Assembly: GCA_947451525.1 (NCBI GenBank)
Contig: CANFZM010000003.1
Span: forward strand, 62,001-126,000
Reading direction: 5' to 3'
DNA: 64,000 nt
From: Flavobacteriaceae bacterium
GTDB lineage: Bacteria; Bacteroidota; Bacteroidia; Flavobacteriales; Flavobacteriaceae
Below the pieces are notes generated by a model. The model searched no databases and was not told the origin of the DNA. It saw nothing but the letters and a program-made list of their open reading frames with translations. Made by a program: the position numbers and the translations under genes. The number at the start of each line of letters is the position of its first letter. Position 1 is the first letter of the stretch. Below, piece by piece: positions 39,704 through 49,710 of the stretch.

Positions 39704-40018
39704 TTACTCTAAACCTTCTAGATCTTTAATGTCTTCTTTTTTAGATTCTAATTTTTGTTGTTCAAATTGGGTGTCAACCGCAACTTTATCTTTTATTAAA
39801 AAGGTTTTCCCTAAAACTACTAAGGCGCAGATATAGGTAACAATGAAAAGTATCTTGGTGAATTTTCGTTGTGCAACATCCGATTTTTTAAAGGTTAAGA
39901 AAATAAAAAGCGATGCCAATCCGATAGGTGCGAGTGCTAGAGTATCTAAAGGCAATATCGAAAAAATAATACTAACTACGGTTAGAACGATGGCAATAAT
40001 TAATAAAGTTTTTCTCAT
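39704..40018 (-). CDS. hypothetical membrane protein
   Basis: 104-aa ORF, three TM-like segments. Confidence 0.65.
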   Translation of the reverse strand: MRKTLLIIAIVLTVVSIIFSILPLDTLALAPIGLASLFIFLTFKKSDVAQRKFTKILFIVTYICALVVLGKTFLIKDKVAVDTQFEQQKLESKKEDIKDLEGLE

Positions 40019-40020
40019 GA

Positions 40021-40782
40021 TTATATTCCAGATGCTGAAGTTAATGCTAATTGGCCAGTGCCTACAGGAATGCTAAATTTCATTAAAACCGGTACTTTTT
40101 TAGCATCGGCAGTTAAGTAAATTAGGTTTTTATCTTTCCCTTTTAGGACATCGGTTTTGGCTCCGATAGAAAGTTTATAGCAATTTTTAGAACCTAAATT
40201 TCCTGCAGAAACGGTTTCGGTTCCTAGTAATTTTACCGTTACCGGAATTTGTGTTTCGTCAAAAACAGCAACAAACGATTGCGACTGTCCAGTTTTCATT
40301 TTGGTAATATCCATAGTTCTTAATTTGTACATTAAGGAAACTACGTCTTGTGTGGAACCACCAACGGTAAATGTTTTTGTAGTTTCAGGACTGTTTTTTC
40401 TTTTAGAAGTACTAGTTACAGTATTGCCTTTAAATAAATATTTTTCTTTTTTTGTCCATCCACCTTCATCAATGCTTCTTTTGTATAGGCTTGGTTTCAA
40501 AGTTGTTGGGTCAACATAAGATTCGTAAGCATCTCTTATTTTAAAGAACTTATCCCATTTTGCATAAGTGGCTAACTCACAGTTTAAATGTAAAAACGGA
40601 CCTTTTGCGGTGTTCACCATTTCTGTTGAAAGAGTGACTTGAGCCAATTGGGTCATTAGTCCGCTCATATTATAGGAGCCAACAAATATTAATTTTTCTC
40701 CTGAAGGAATTCCAGTATTTGTTTCTGTTTTAAAAGAACAAAAAATCAAAATTAGTGCTAGTGAAAATAACGCTTTTTTCAT
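40021..40782 (-). CDS. DUF3108 domain-containing protein
   Basis: Signal peptide; GEKLIFVGSYNMSGLMTQLAQVTL, DVVSLMYKLRTMD. Confidence 0.85.
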   Translation of the reverse strand: MKKALFSLALILIFCSFKTETNTGIPSGEKLIFVGSYNMSGLMTQLAQVTLSTEMVNTAKGPFLHLNCELATYAKWDKFFKIRDAYESYVDPTTLKPSLYKRSIDEGGWTKKEKYLFKGNTVTSTSKRKNSPETTKTFTVGGSTQDVVSLMYKLRTMDITKMKTGQSQSFVAVFDETQIPVTVKLLGTETVSAGNLGSKNCYKLSIGAKTDVLKGKDKNLIYLTADAKKVPVLMKFSIPVGTGQLALTSASGI

Positions 40783-40904
40783 AAAAAAATATTTAAATGC
40801 AAATATAAAAGTTTAAAATTGTTTAATCTAAAAGAAAACATAAAAGTCCTTTCGCAATTGATAGATAACTGATAAATTTGTTAAAAATTATATCCTATCC
40901 AAAA

Positions 40905-41291
40905 ATGAATAACAAAATACTATCTACAGCAGCTTTTTTCGGAATGACCTCTATAGTTTTAGGTGCTTTTGGTGCACATGCCTTGAAACAAGTTTTAACT
41001 GCAGATCAATTAATAACTTTTGAAACCGGAGTTAAATACCAAATGTACCATGCTTTATTTTTGTTGTTTTTAGGACTGAACACTCATTTGAGTACTAAAG
41101 TTAAGAAAACTATCTTAGTTTTAACCATTTTAGGTGTAATTTTCTTTTCAGGATCTATTTATTTATTGGCTACTGATAGTTTGAATACATTCAATTTCAA
41201 GGCAATAGGTTTTGTAACTCCAATAGGAGGATTGCTCTTAATTATTGCTTGGAGTATCTTAATGGTCCAATTTTTAAAGAAAAAAATATAA
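40905..41291 (+). CDS. DUF423 family membrane protein
   Basis: FGMTSIVLGAFGAHALKQ, TGVKYQMYHALFLL. Confidence 0.92.
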   Translation: MNNKILSTAAFFGMTSIVLGAFGAHALKQVLTADQLITFETGVKYQMYHALFLLFLGLNTHLSTKVKKTILVLTILGVIFFSGSIYLLATDSLNTFNFKAIGFVTPIGGLLLIIAWSILMVQFLKKKI

Positions 41292-41371
41292 TTTACTTAT
41301 TAACTACAACGTTGTAATAATAATTTTTTACCTTTGTACTCGAATTAATAATTGCAATACAACACATTTTT

Positions 41372-42997
41372 ATGGACAATTACACTCCAGTTACGAAATC
41401 GATTTCGTTAGAAAAATACGGAATACGAAATGCACAAGAAATTATTTACAATCCTTCTTTCGAATTTTTATATGAAGAAGAATTAAATCCAGACTTAAAA
41501 GGCTATGAGAGAGGTCAATTGACGGAACTCGGAGCCGTGAATGTAATGACTGGTGAGTTTACTGGTCGTTCTCCAAAAGATAAATATATTGTTAAAGACA
41601 GCATTACCGAAAATACGGTTTGGTGGAATTCTGAAAAAGCAGTTAACGACAACAAGCCTATTTCTCAAACTACTTGGAATGCTTTAAAAGAAACCACTGC
41701 AGAACAACTTTCTGGAAAACGATTGTTTGTTGTAGATGCTTTTTGTGGTGCTAATGAAAATAGCCGACTAAAAGTTCGTTTTATTATGGAAGTGGCTTGG
41801 CAAGCGCATTTTGTAAAAAATATGTTCATTCGTCCATCCGAAGAAGAATTAGAAAATTTTGGAGAACCTGATTTTGTAGTAATGAATGGTTCCAAAACAA
41901 GTTTCAAAGATTATAAAAACCACGGATTAAATTCGGAAGTATATGTTGCCTTTAACCTTACTGAAAAAATCCAATTAATTGGTGGTACTTGGTATGGTGG
42001 TGAGATGAAAAAAGGGTTGTTCTCTATGATGAACTACTACTTGCCTTTACAAGGAATGGCCTCTATGCACTGTTCGGCTAATAAAGGTGCCGATGGTGAT
42101 GTTGCTATTTTCTTTGGATTATCTGGAACAGGAAAAACCACTTTATCTACCGATCCAAAAAGAGAGTTAATTGGAGACGACGAACACGGATGGGATAACG
42201 ATGGCGTATTCAATTTTGAAGGAGGCTGTTATGCCAAAACCATCGATTTAAGTAAAGAAAACGAACCAGATATTTATGGTGCAATTACTAAAGACGCATT
42301 ATTGGAAAACGTTACGGTAGATGCCAATGGAAAAATTGATTTCAAAGACGGTTCAGTTACTCAAAATACAAGAGTTTCTTATCCAATAAACCACATTCAC
42401 AATATTGTAAAACCAGTTTCTAAAGCGGGTCATGCTACAAAAGTTATCTTTTTAACTGCAGATGCCTTTGGAGTAATGCCTCCAGTTTCTAAATTAACTC
42501 CTGAACAAACTAAATATTATTTTCTTTCCGGATTTACGGCTAAATTAGCAGGAACCGAAAGAGGAGTAACCCAACCAGAACCAACTTTCTCGGCTTGTTT
42601 TGGCAAAGCATTCCTTTCTTTGCATCCAACACAATACGGACAAGAATTAGTTAAGAAAATGGAAGAGCACCATGCTACTGCCTATATGGTTAACACGGGC
42701 TGGAACGGAACCGGAAAACGTATTTCTATAAAAGATACCCGTGCTATTATTGATGCTATATTAGATGGTTCTATTGAAAAAGCAGCAACTAAAACAATTC
42801 CAGTTTTTGATTTTGTGGTTCCTACTGCTTTGCACGATGTAAATCCAGCAATTTTAGACCCAAGAGATACGTATGCCGATGTTGCCGAATGGAACACCAA
42901 AGCAACCGATTTAGCAGGGCGATTCATTAAAAATTTCGTTCAATATACCGATAATGCGGAAGGTGAAAATCTAGTTCAAGCAGGCCCAAAATTATAA
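41372..42997 (+). CDS. pckA: phosphoenolpyruvate carboxykinase (ATP)
   Basis: [34 protein letters not shown]. Confidence 0.98.
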   Translation: MDNYTPVTKSISLEKYGIRNAQEIIYNPSFEFLYEEELNPDLKGYERGQLTELGAVNVMTGEFTGRSPKDKYIVKDSITENTVWWNSEKAVNDNKPISQTTWNALKETTAEQLSGKRLFVVDAFCGANENSRLKVRFIMEVAWQAHFVKNMFIRPSEEELENFGEPDFVVMNGSKTSFKDYKNHGLNSEVYVAFNLTEKIQLIGGTWYGGEMKKGLFSMMNYYLPLQGMASMHCSANKGADGDVAIFFGLSGTGKTTLSTDPKRELIGDDEHGWDNDGVFNFEGGCYAKTIDLSKENEPDIYGAITKDALLENVTVDANGKIDFKDGSVTQNTRVSYPINHIHNIVKPVSKAGHATKVIFLTADAFGVMPPVSKLTPEQTKYYFLSGFTAKLAGTERGVTQPEPTFSACFGKAFLSLHPTQYGQELVKKMEEHHATAYMVNTGWNGTGKRISIKDTRAIIDAILDGSIEKAATKTIPVFDFVVPTALHDVNPAILDPRDTYADVAEWNTKATDLAGRFIKNFVQYTDNAEGENLVQAGPKL

Positions 42998-43020
42998 TAC
43001 ACAAACAAACTAAACGGAAA

Positions 43021-43050
43021 GAGTTCGGCAGTAATGCCGGACTTTTTTTA
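43021..43050 (+). terminator. Rho-independent terminator after pckA
   Basis: AGTTCGGCA gtaa TGCCGGACT + T-run. Confidence 0.85.
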
Positions 43051-43053
43051 TTA

Positions 43054-43159
43054 GAAGCGAATGGCTTGCGCATTTTAGAAAAGGCAATTCCCGCTTTTCG
43101 TTCCAATCTTAACAAACCTGTAAGGTTTATTAAGATTTCCACTGCAATCGGGGCTAAAT
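43054..43159 (+). repeat. interspersed repeat family B, copy 2
   Basis: agaagcgaatggcttgcgcattttag...caattcccgcttttcgttccaatc...agatttccactgcaatcggggctaaa. Confidence 0.85.
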
Positions 43160-43244
43160 AGGTTTTGTCTTTTGTGAAATTATTTTTCAAATACAGCATT
43201 AAACAAATAGAGAAATTGTAAAATAAATCTTAATTCATAAGCAT

Positions 43245-43289
43245 AAAATCCCAAATTCTTCCGATAACTCGGGGTGAATTTGGGATTTT
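43245..43289 (-). terminator. terminator-like hairpin after hemD-like gene
   Basis: Perfect 14-bp stem AAAATCCCAAATTC / GAATTTGGGATTTT. Confidence 0.65.
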
Positions 43290-43306
43290 AATATTTAGAA
43301 ATTTTC

Positions 43307-44068
43307 TTATTTATTTCCTTTGTTGGCTTCTGCAACATAACGTTCTAAAGCCATTGTCATAGAAGGTGTTTCTGGTGTTGGCGCTAGAATATCAATTCGA
43401 AGTCCGTGTTCTAATGCTTCTTTTTGAGTAGTACTTCCAAAAACAGCAATTCGAGTTTCATTTTGTTTAAAATCAGGAAAGTTTTTAAACAACGATTTAA
43501 TTCCAGTTGGGCTAAAGAATGCTAAAACATCATAATATACATCAGCTAAATCCGATAAATCACTCATTACGGTTTTGTAAAAAACTGCCGGAGTCCAATC
43601 GATTTTTAAATTGTTTAAAGTGGTTGGTGCATCAGCATTTAATTGGTCGGATGCAGGTAATAAAAACTTTTCGTCTTTATATTTTTTGAAAAGAGGTGCC
43701 ATATCTGCAAAATCTTTTTGTCCAACATAAATCTTGCGTTTTCTATAAACTACATATTTTTGTAAATAAAAAGCAATTGCTTCCGATTGGCAAAAATATC
43801 TTAAGTCTTCAGGAACTTTGTAACGCATTTCCTCGGCAACTTTAAAGAAGTGGTCCACCGCATTTTTGCTGGTTAAAATAATAGCCGTAAAATTATTAAG
43901 GTCTATTTTTTGAGCCCTTACGTCTTTCGCGCTTACGCCTTCTACATGAATAAAAGAGCGAAAATCTATTTTTACCTTATGTTTTTGTTGTAAATCAAAA
44001 TAAGGGGAATTCTCTACTTTTGGCTCTGGCTGTGACACCAAAATCGTTCTTACTTTCAAGTTTGACAT
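43307..44068 (-). CDS. hemD: uroporphyrinogen-III synthase
   Basis: RTILVSQPEP, ILTSKNAVDHFF, VLAFFSPTGIKSLFKNFP. Confidence 0.88.
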   Translation of the reverse strand: MSNLKVRTILVSQPEPKVENSPYFDLQQKHKVKIDFRSFIHVEGVSAKDVRAQKIDLNNFTAIILTSKNAVDHFFKVAEEMRYKVPEDLRYFCQSEAIAFYLQKYVVYRKRKIYVGQKDFADMAPLFKKYKDEKFLLPASDQLNADAPTTLNNLKIDWTPAVFYKTVMSDLSDLADVYYDVLAFFSPTGIKSLFKNFPDFKQNETRIAVFGSTTQKEALEHGLRIDILAPTPETPSMTMALERYVAEANKGNK

Positions 44069-44076
44069 GTTGTGCT

Positions 44077-44751
44077 CTAATTTTTTGTAATCAAATAATA
44101 TATGAAATAATAAGGGGCTATTTCAAGTGCGCAAAGATACAAAATAAAATAAAAGAACTTACTAAATATAAAATTTTGATAAATTTTTAAGGAAACAAAA
44201 TAAGTAAGTACATTAATTGTTAATAAAATAAGAATAATTGCATATATTATGAAATTTGTAATATAATTACTATAAAATAGAATTATCGTAATGGGTAGTA
44301 ATAATAGTCCAATGTAGGTTCGGAATGTAACTTTTTGTAAATTAAACTGCTCAATGACTTCTTCAATTCCAAAAATAGTTGCTATTATTTTTTCTATCAA
44401 GAACTTAGAGAAAATAAAAACAGTTAAAAGTGTGAAAATCCTAACAAATAAAATCCAATCTGTTTTTGCGCCCAATCCTAAATGAAAGGAAATCAATTGT
44501 ATAAAAAAGGAGAAAGAAATGAGATTGACAATCACAAGTAACACATTGAAGCCACCCATTAAATGGGAACTTTCTTTGTATATTTTTGTATATTTATTGG
44601 ATACAATTAATCGGATAAAATCATTAAAACGCGAATCAAAAGCCGATTTTGCGATGGCAATAAGTACAATAGAAAATATAAAAACAAGCGTTGCCCAGTC
44701 TTTAGTTTCTATCAATCTTAGGTGTAATTGTTGCGCTATCATCGGGAGCAA
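44077..44751 (-). CDS. DUF4271-type membrane protein
   Basis: Multi-TM protein adjacent to hemD, typical Bacteroidetes neighbourhood. Confidence 0.75.
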   Translation of the reverse strand: MLPMIAQQLHLRLIETKDWATLVFIFSIVLIAIAKSAFDSRFNDFIRLIVSNKYTKIYKESSHLMGGFNVLLVIVNLISFSFFIQLISFHLGLGAKTDWILFVRIFTLLTVFIFSKFLIEKIIATIFGIEEVIEQFNLQKVTFRTYIGLLLLPITIILFYSNYITNFIIYAIILILLTINVLTYFVSLKIYQNFIFSKFFYFILYLCALEIAPYYFIYYLITKN

Positions 44752-44847
44752 AATTACTAAATTTTATTTGTTCCATACTATTATAATTTTATTAAGATTA
44801 GGATGGTATAAAATGAGTATTTTTGCATAAACTATATTACTTTAAAT

Positions 44848-45573
44848 ATGAATTGTGGACTTGTAATTATTCCAACCTATAACGAAATTGAAAACATTGA
44901 AAGTATTGTGAGAGCAGTCTTTTCTTTACATAAACCATTTCATGTGCTTATTGTTGACGATAATTCACCAGATGGAACTGCAATTAAGGTAAAAGAACTG
45001 CAATTAGAATTTTCAGATAAATTGTTTTTAGAGCAGCGCGCAAAAAAAGCAGGATTGGGTACTGCTTACGTTCATGGATTTAAATGGGCTTTGGCTCGTA
45101 ATTATGATTTCATTTTTGAAATGGATGCCGATTTTTCGCACAACCCTCACGATTTAGAACGTTTGTACGATGCTTGTCATTTTGGAGGTGCCGATTTGGC
45201 AATAGGTTCACGTTATGTTACAGGAGTAAATGTAGTAAACTGGCCTTTAAGCAGGGTTTTACTATCTTATTTTGCTTCCGTTTATGTGCGAATGATTACC
45301 GGAATGAAAATTATGGATGCCACGGCTGGCTTTATTTGCTACAGCAGAAAAGTTCTTGAAAGCATAAATTTAGATAAGATAAAGTTTATTGGATATGCTT
45401 TTCAAATTGAAATGAAATACAGAGCATTTTCTAAAAATTTCAACATACAAGAAGTTCCTGTTATTTTTACCGATAGAACCAAAGGACAATCTAAAATGAG
45501 TGGTTCTATTATAAAAGAAGCCATTTTTGGAGTTTTGTCTTTACGCATAAAAAAAATGTTTAATAATCTATAA
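44848..45573 (+). CDS. polyprenol monophosphomannose synthase-like glycosyltransferase (GT2)
   Basis: VIIPTYNEIENIESIV, VDDNSPDGT, EMDADFSHNP. Confidence 0.93.
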   Translation: MNCGLVIIPTYNEIENIESIVRAVFSLHKPFHVLIVDDNSPDGTAIKVKELQLEFSDKLFLEQRAKKAGLGTAYVHGFKWALARNYDFIFEMDADFSHNPHDLERLYDACHFGGADLAIGSRYVTGVNVVNWPLSRVLLSYFASVYVRMITGMKIMDATAGFICYSRKVLESINLDKIKFIGYAFQIEMKYRAFSKNFNIQEVPVIFTDRTKGQSKMSGSIIKEAIFGVLSLRIKKMFNNL

Positions 45574-45627
45574 ATTAATGTTTCATTGTTTTAGTAAAAT
45601 AAAGCCTTGAACAAAGCAGAATAAATG

Positions 45628-46968
45628 ATGAATACCGTTTTAATAAAGAATGCGAAGATTGTAAATGAAGGTAGAATTTTTGAAGGGGATGTTTTAATTG
45701 AAGGCGAATTTATTAAGGAAATTGCCCAAAGTATTAGCCATAAAAGTTCTAATTGTAAAGTTATTGATGCCGAAGGAAATTTTTTAATTCCTGGTGCTAT
45801 TGATGACCAAGTGCATTTTCGCGAACCAGGATTAACCCACAAGGGAACTATCGCTTCCGAAAGTAGAGCAGCAGTTGCTGGCGGAATTACCTCTTTTATA
45901 GAGCAGCCCAATACGGTACCAAATGCAATTACTCAAGAATTATTAGAGCAAAAATATCTAATTGCTTCCCAAAGTTCGTATGCCAATTATTCGTTTATGA
46001 TGGGTGGAACGAATGATAATTTGGAAGAGATTTTAAAAACAAATCCGAAAAATGTTGCGGGAATAAAATTATTTTTAGGTTCTTCCACCGGAAACATGCT
46101 GGTAGATAACGAAGCAACATTAGAAAAAATATTTTCCAGTACCAAAATGCTTATAGCCGTACATTGTGAAGATGAAGCAACAATTAAAGCAAATCTAGAA
46201 AAATATAAAGCCGAATTTGGAGACGATATTCCCGTTACGGTGCATCATTTAATTCGGAGTGAGGAGGCTTGCTATATATCTTCTTCCAAAGCAATTGCTC
46301 TTGCTAAAAAAACGGGTGCAAGATTGCATGTTTTTCATCTTTCAACAGCCAAAGAAATGGATCTTTTTTCAAATAAAATTCCGTTGGCCGAAAAACAAAT
46401 TACCGCAGAGGTTTGCATACACCATCTTTGGTTTTCCAATGAAGATTATGCTACTAAAGGAAATTTCATCAAATGGAATCCTGCTGTAAAAACTGCTGCC
46501 GATAGAGATGCCCTATGGACAGCATTGCTAAACGATACTATAGATGTTATCGCCACCGATCATGCACCTCATACTTTAGAAGAAAAATCGCAAAAATACC
46601 TTAGCGCTCCTTCGGGAGGACCATTAGTACAACATGCGGTTGTAGCAATGTTTGAAGCATTCCACCAAGGCAAAATCTCGGTGGAGAAAATCGTTCAAAA
46701 AATGTGTCACAATCCGGCAATTATTTTTAAGATTGAAAAAAGAGGTTTTATCAAAGAAGGATATTATGCCGATTTGGCAATTGTTAATCCGTCTAAACCA
46801 TGGAGTGTTAGCAAAGACAATATTTTATACCAATGCGGATGGTCTCCATTTGAAGGAACTAATTTCAAATCTAGAATTTCGCATACTTTTGTAAACGGTC
46901 AATTAGTGTTTGAAAATGCTAAAGTGAAAGAGATAAAAGCAGCACAAAGATTATTATTTGATAGATAA
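45628..46968 (+). CDS. pyrC: dihydroorotase
   Basis: PGAIDDQVHFREPGLTHKG, IATDHAPHTLEEK. Confidence 0.93.
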   Translation: MNTVLIKNAKIVNEGRIFEGDVLIEGEFIKEIAQSISHKSSNCKVIDAEGNFLIPGAIDDQVHFREPGLTHKGTIASESRAAVAGGITSFIEQPNTVPNAITQELLEQKYLIASQSSYANYSFMMGGTNDNLEEILKTNPKNVAGIKLFLGSSTGNMLVDNEATLEKIFSSTKMLIAVHCEDEATIKANLEKYKAEFGDDIPVTVHHLIRSEEACYISSSKAIALAKKTGARLHVFHLSTAKEMDLFSNKIPLAEKQITAEVCIHHLWFSNEDYATKGNFIKWNPAVKTAADRDALWTALLNDTIDVIATDHAPHTLEEKSQKYLSAPSGGPLVQHAVVAMFEAFHQGKISVEKIVQKMCHNPAIIFKIEKRGFIKEGYYADLAIVNPSKPWSVSKDNILYQCGWSPFEGTNFKSRISHTFVNGQLVFENAKVKEIKAAQRLLFDR

Positions 46969-46977
46969 TTTTATACT

Positions 46978-47361
46978 ATGAAAAAAATTATTTTACTTTT
47001 TACAACCCTTATTTTTGCACTCACTAGTTGCAAAGACGAAATTATTCCCAAGCCAAAAAATCTTATTCCAAGAGATAAAATGGAAGATATTATTTATGAT
47101 TTAGCTATTTTAGAAGCTGCGAAGACGCAAAATTCTTCGGTTCAGAATTATGAAAAACCAACCGTATTCATTAAAAATAAATACAAAGTAGATAGTTTAA
47201 CATTTGCTAAAAGTACCCAATATTACGCATCCGACATTAAAGAATATAAAAAAATGTATGATGAGGTAAAAGAACGTCTTATGGCAGAAAAAGAAAAATT
47301 ATCCGGGAAAAAGGTTACAAAAGCAGTTAAGTTTGTTCCCGAAGAAGGACTTGTAGAATAA
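46978..47361 (+). CDS. DUF4296-type lipoprotein
   Basis: Lipobox LTSCKDE; IPRDKMEDIIYDLAILEAAK. Confidence 0.85.
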   Translation: MKKIILLFTTLIFALTSCKDEIIPKPKNLIPRDKMEDIIYDLAILEAAKTQNSSVQNYEKPTVFIKNKYKVDSLTFAKSTQYYASDIKEYKKMYDEVKERLMAEKEKLSGKKVTKAVKFVPEEGLVE

Positions 47362-47367
47362 TTATTT
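47287..47367 (+). repeat. 81-bp direct repeat, copy 1 (3' end of the DUF4296 gene)
   Basis: Manual alignment to 48012-48092 without gaps, about 84% identical. Confidence 0.85.
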
Positions 47368-47450
47368 ATTAGAATCTACATTAAATAATTCTCCAAATTT
47401 TTTTCAATTTCTTTTTTCTTACTTTTACAATACGTTTAAATTAAGTTATT

Positions 47451-47615
47451 ATGAAAACTGCAACAGAAAAACCTAAAAACTTAGCCACCCCAGGCAAACC
47501 AATGTTACAAGAAGAATTCGTTTCTTTGATTAGAGAAGCAGAGAAGGGTGAGTTTTTGACAGAAAAAGAATTTGATGAAAAGTTTCAAAAATGGAGGTTA
47601 GAAAGAAAGAAGTAG
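47451..47615 (+). CDS. putative antitoxin (54 aa), partner of the ParE-like toxin
   Basis: MKTATEKPKNLATPGKPMLQEEFVSLIREAEKGEFLTEKEFDEKFQKWRLERKK; 3' end overlaps the toxin start by 25 nt; not in the ORF track because of size. Confidence 0.7.
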   Translation: MKTATEKPKNLATPGKPMLQEEFVSLIREAEKGEFLTEKEFDEKFQKWRLERKK

Positions 47616-47923
47616 TTCGATCAACTTTTTATTTTAATGACATTCAAGATGTTTTTGAATATGGCGAAGTTTTTTTTGGCGAGAAAGCGGCTTCATATTT
47701 TTATGAAGATTTAAAATTAAGAGTTCGGAATTTAGAAACCCAATACCTTCTTCATCTGGAATGTCGACATTTGGAAACCAAAACCAAGATATATAGAAAT
47801 ATCATCTTAGGATCCTATTTGATAATTTATAGAATTAGAGCAAATAGAATAGAAGTACTAAGAGCATTTCACGGTAGCAGATCACCAAAAATCATAAGGC
47901 TAGTGAAAAAAGTAAAAATTTAA
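47591..47923 (+). CDS. RelE/ParE family type II toxin
   Basis: LETKTKIYRNIILGSYLIIYRIRANRIEVLRAFHGSRSP. Confidence 0.88.
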   Translation: MEVRKKEVVRSTFYFNDIQDVFEYGEVFFGEKAASYFYEDLKLRVRNLETQYLLHLECRHLETKTKIYRNIILGSYLIIYRIRANRIEVLRAFHGSRSPKIIRLVKKVKI

Positions 47924-48011
47924 ATCGCATTCAAGTATTGAAAGTGAGTGCTAAACTTCATAACTTATCTAATAATAACGCATTAAGGAATTATTGAAAA
48001 TGTTTACTGCT

Positions 48012-48092
48012 GAAAACCCAAAATTATCCAGAAACAAAGTTGCAAAAGCAGTTAAGTTTGTTCTTCAAGAAGGACTTGTGAAATAATTATTT
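48012..48092 (+). repeat. 81-bp direct repeat, copy 2 (orphan copy of the DUF4296 3' end)
   Basis: Encodes ...NPKLSRNKVAKAVKFVLQEGLVK* versus ...KEKLSGKKVTKAVKFVPEEGLVE*. Confidence 0.85.
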
Positions 48093-49118
48093 TTTAAAAT
48101 AACGAACGACTTCCTCTAGATAAGAATCTATATCTTGGAAGGAATAATTCAACTGTTTTATTATTTTTTCGTTGGAATAAACGTCGGTGTTTTGTAGAGA
48201 TTGAATGCTGTGTTTAGATAATTTTCTTTTAGTTCTAAGCACTTTGGATGCTAACCAATCTAGCCGCCAAGCAAGATTTAATAGCCAAGGTTTGGCTTTT
48301 ATATTTGGAATTTTTGCTCCTAATTTTTTTGCAATAGTTGAGAGGATATTCTTGTAAGTACAATTTTCAGAAATTACAATAAAACGTTCACCACTACAAT
48401 TGGAGTTCATTAATTTATACATTATCGAAACTACATCTACCACAGAAACATATCCCGTTGTGCCGTTGGTGTAAAACGGAAACCCTTTCTTTATAGAGTT
48501 AAAAACAACCCCACTGCCTTGATTATAAAAACCTGGTCCAAAAACAACCCCAGGATTTACAATGATAATTGGCAAACCTTCTTGAAAACCACGCCATACT
48601 TCCATTTCAGCGCCATATTTTGAAATAGCATAATCGCTGTGAGAATATTCTGGGTTCCATTCAGTCTCTTCGTCAATGGTATTTTGATTAATCTGTTCGT
48701 CTTTCTGGTTGGAGTGATTTTGAACTAAATCACCAAGTGCTGCAATTGAACTTACGTGACATAATTTTTTTATTTTTTTGTCAATGCAAAAGTTTATAAT
48801 GTTTGCTGTTCCTTCAATATTTGCTTTTCGTAAATCTTCTTCGTCTTCGGGATTGAAGGATATGAAAGCCGCACAATGGTATACGTAATCTACATTTTGG
48901 AAGGCAATTTCTAGAGAAGGAATGTCTAGAATATCGGCAGGAACCCATTCGATTTTTAAAAATAAGTCGCCTTTTTCGTAAAGTTCGAAAAGCAATTTTG
49001 TTTTATTTATGTTTTTTGGATTTCGATGCAAAGCACGAACCCTATCTGCCCCATTTTCTAATAAATGAAGTAGTAAATGCGCTCCTACTAAACCTGTTCC
49101 TCCAGTAACTAATATCAT
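48087..49118 (-). CDS. NAD-dependent epimerase/dehydratase (extended SDR)
   Basis: MILVTGGTGLVGAHLLLHLLE, YAISKYGAE. Confidence 0.92.
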   Translation of the reverse strand: MILVTGGTGLVGAHLLLHLLENGADRVRALHRNPKNINKTKLLFELYEKGDLFLKIEWVPADILDIPSLEIAFQNVDYVYHCAAFISFNPEDEEDLRKANIEGTANIINFCIDKKIKKLCHVSSIAALGDLVQNHSNQKDEQINQNTIDEETEWNPEYSHSDYAISKYGAEMEVWRGFQEGLPIIIVNPGVVFGPGFYNQGSGVVFNSIKKGFPFYTNGTTGYVSVVDVVSIMYKLMNSNCSGERFIVISENCTYKNILSTIAKKLGAKIPNIKAKPWLLNLAWRLDWLASKVLRTKRKLSKHSIQSLQNTDVYSNEKIIKQLNYSFQDIDSYLEEVVRYFKK

Positions 49119-49710
49119 AAAGACAAAGATAATTAGTTTGGCGGGCTTTTAGATTTTAAACTTCTTAAAAAAGTATACTAGGGGATTTTTTTTAGAAACT
49201 AAACTCCCCTCCATTATCTAATAATTAACCAATCAAAAAACATTTTTCTACAAATTTTAGTTATTTGTCGAAAAAAATATTGTTAATATTGATAATTACG
49301 ATTTAAATAATAGTATCAAGTACATACCCCAGTATTTGCTATATATTATGTTGGAAAGCCTAAAATTATCAAACATTTTCTTGTTTTAAAATGGCAATTT
49401 TTATAAATAAAGCATTTTAAACGTATTAATTAACCTACATTTTTTTTAATCATTGCTTCTTATACAAGATTAAGTAGGCAAAAAATAAATTAATTTTTAA
49501 TAGTTATTTCTATTTGAAAATTTAAGAAAAAGATTGCTTTTGCTATATGTATTAAATTAATATCTAAAACTAGCACATCAGGATAATTATAAGCACATCT
49601 ATAATTTATAATATTATAACTTTATGGTATATTGAATTTAAATATTTACACAACTATTAATATAAAACACAGAATACCAAAACCAATTTATTGTCTAACC
49701 TTAATTTTTT

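Noticed and set aside
46259-46894. Plus-strand ORFs inside pyrC (46259-46489, 46652-46894)
   Set aside because: Alternative frames within a well-supported dihydroorotase gene.
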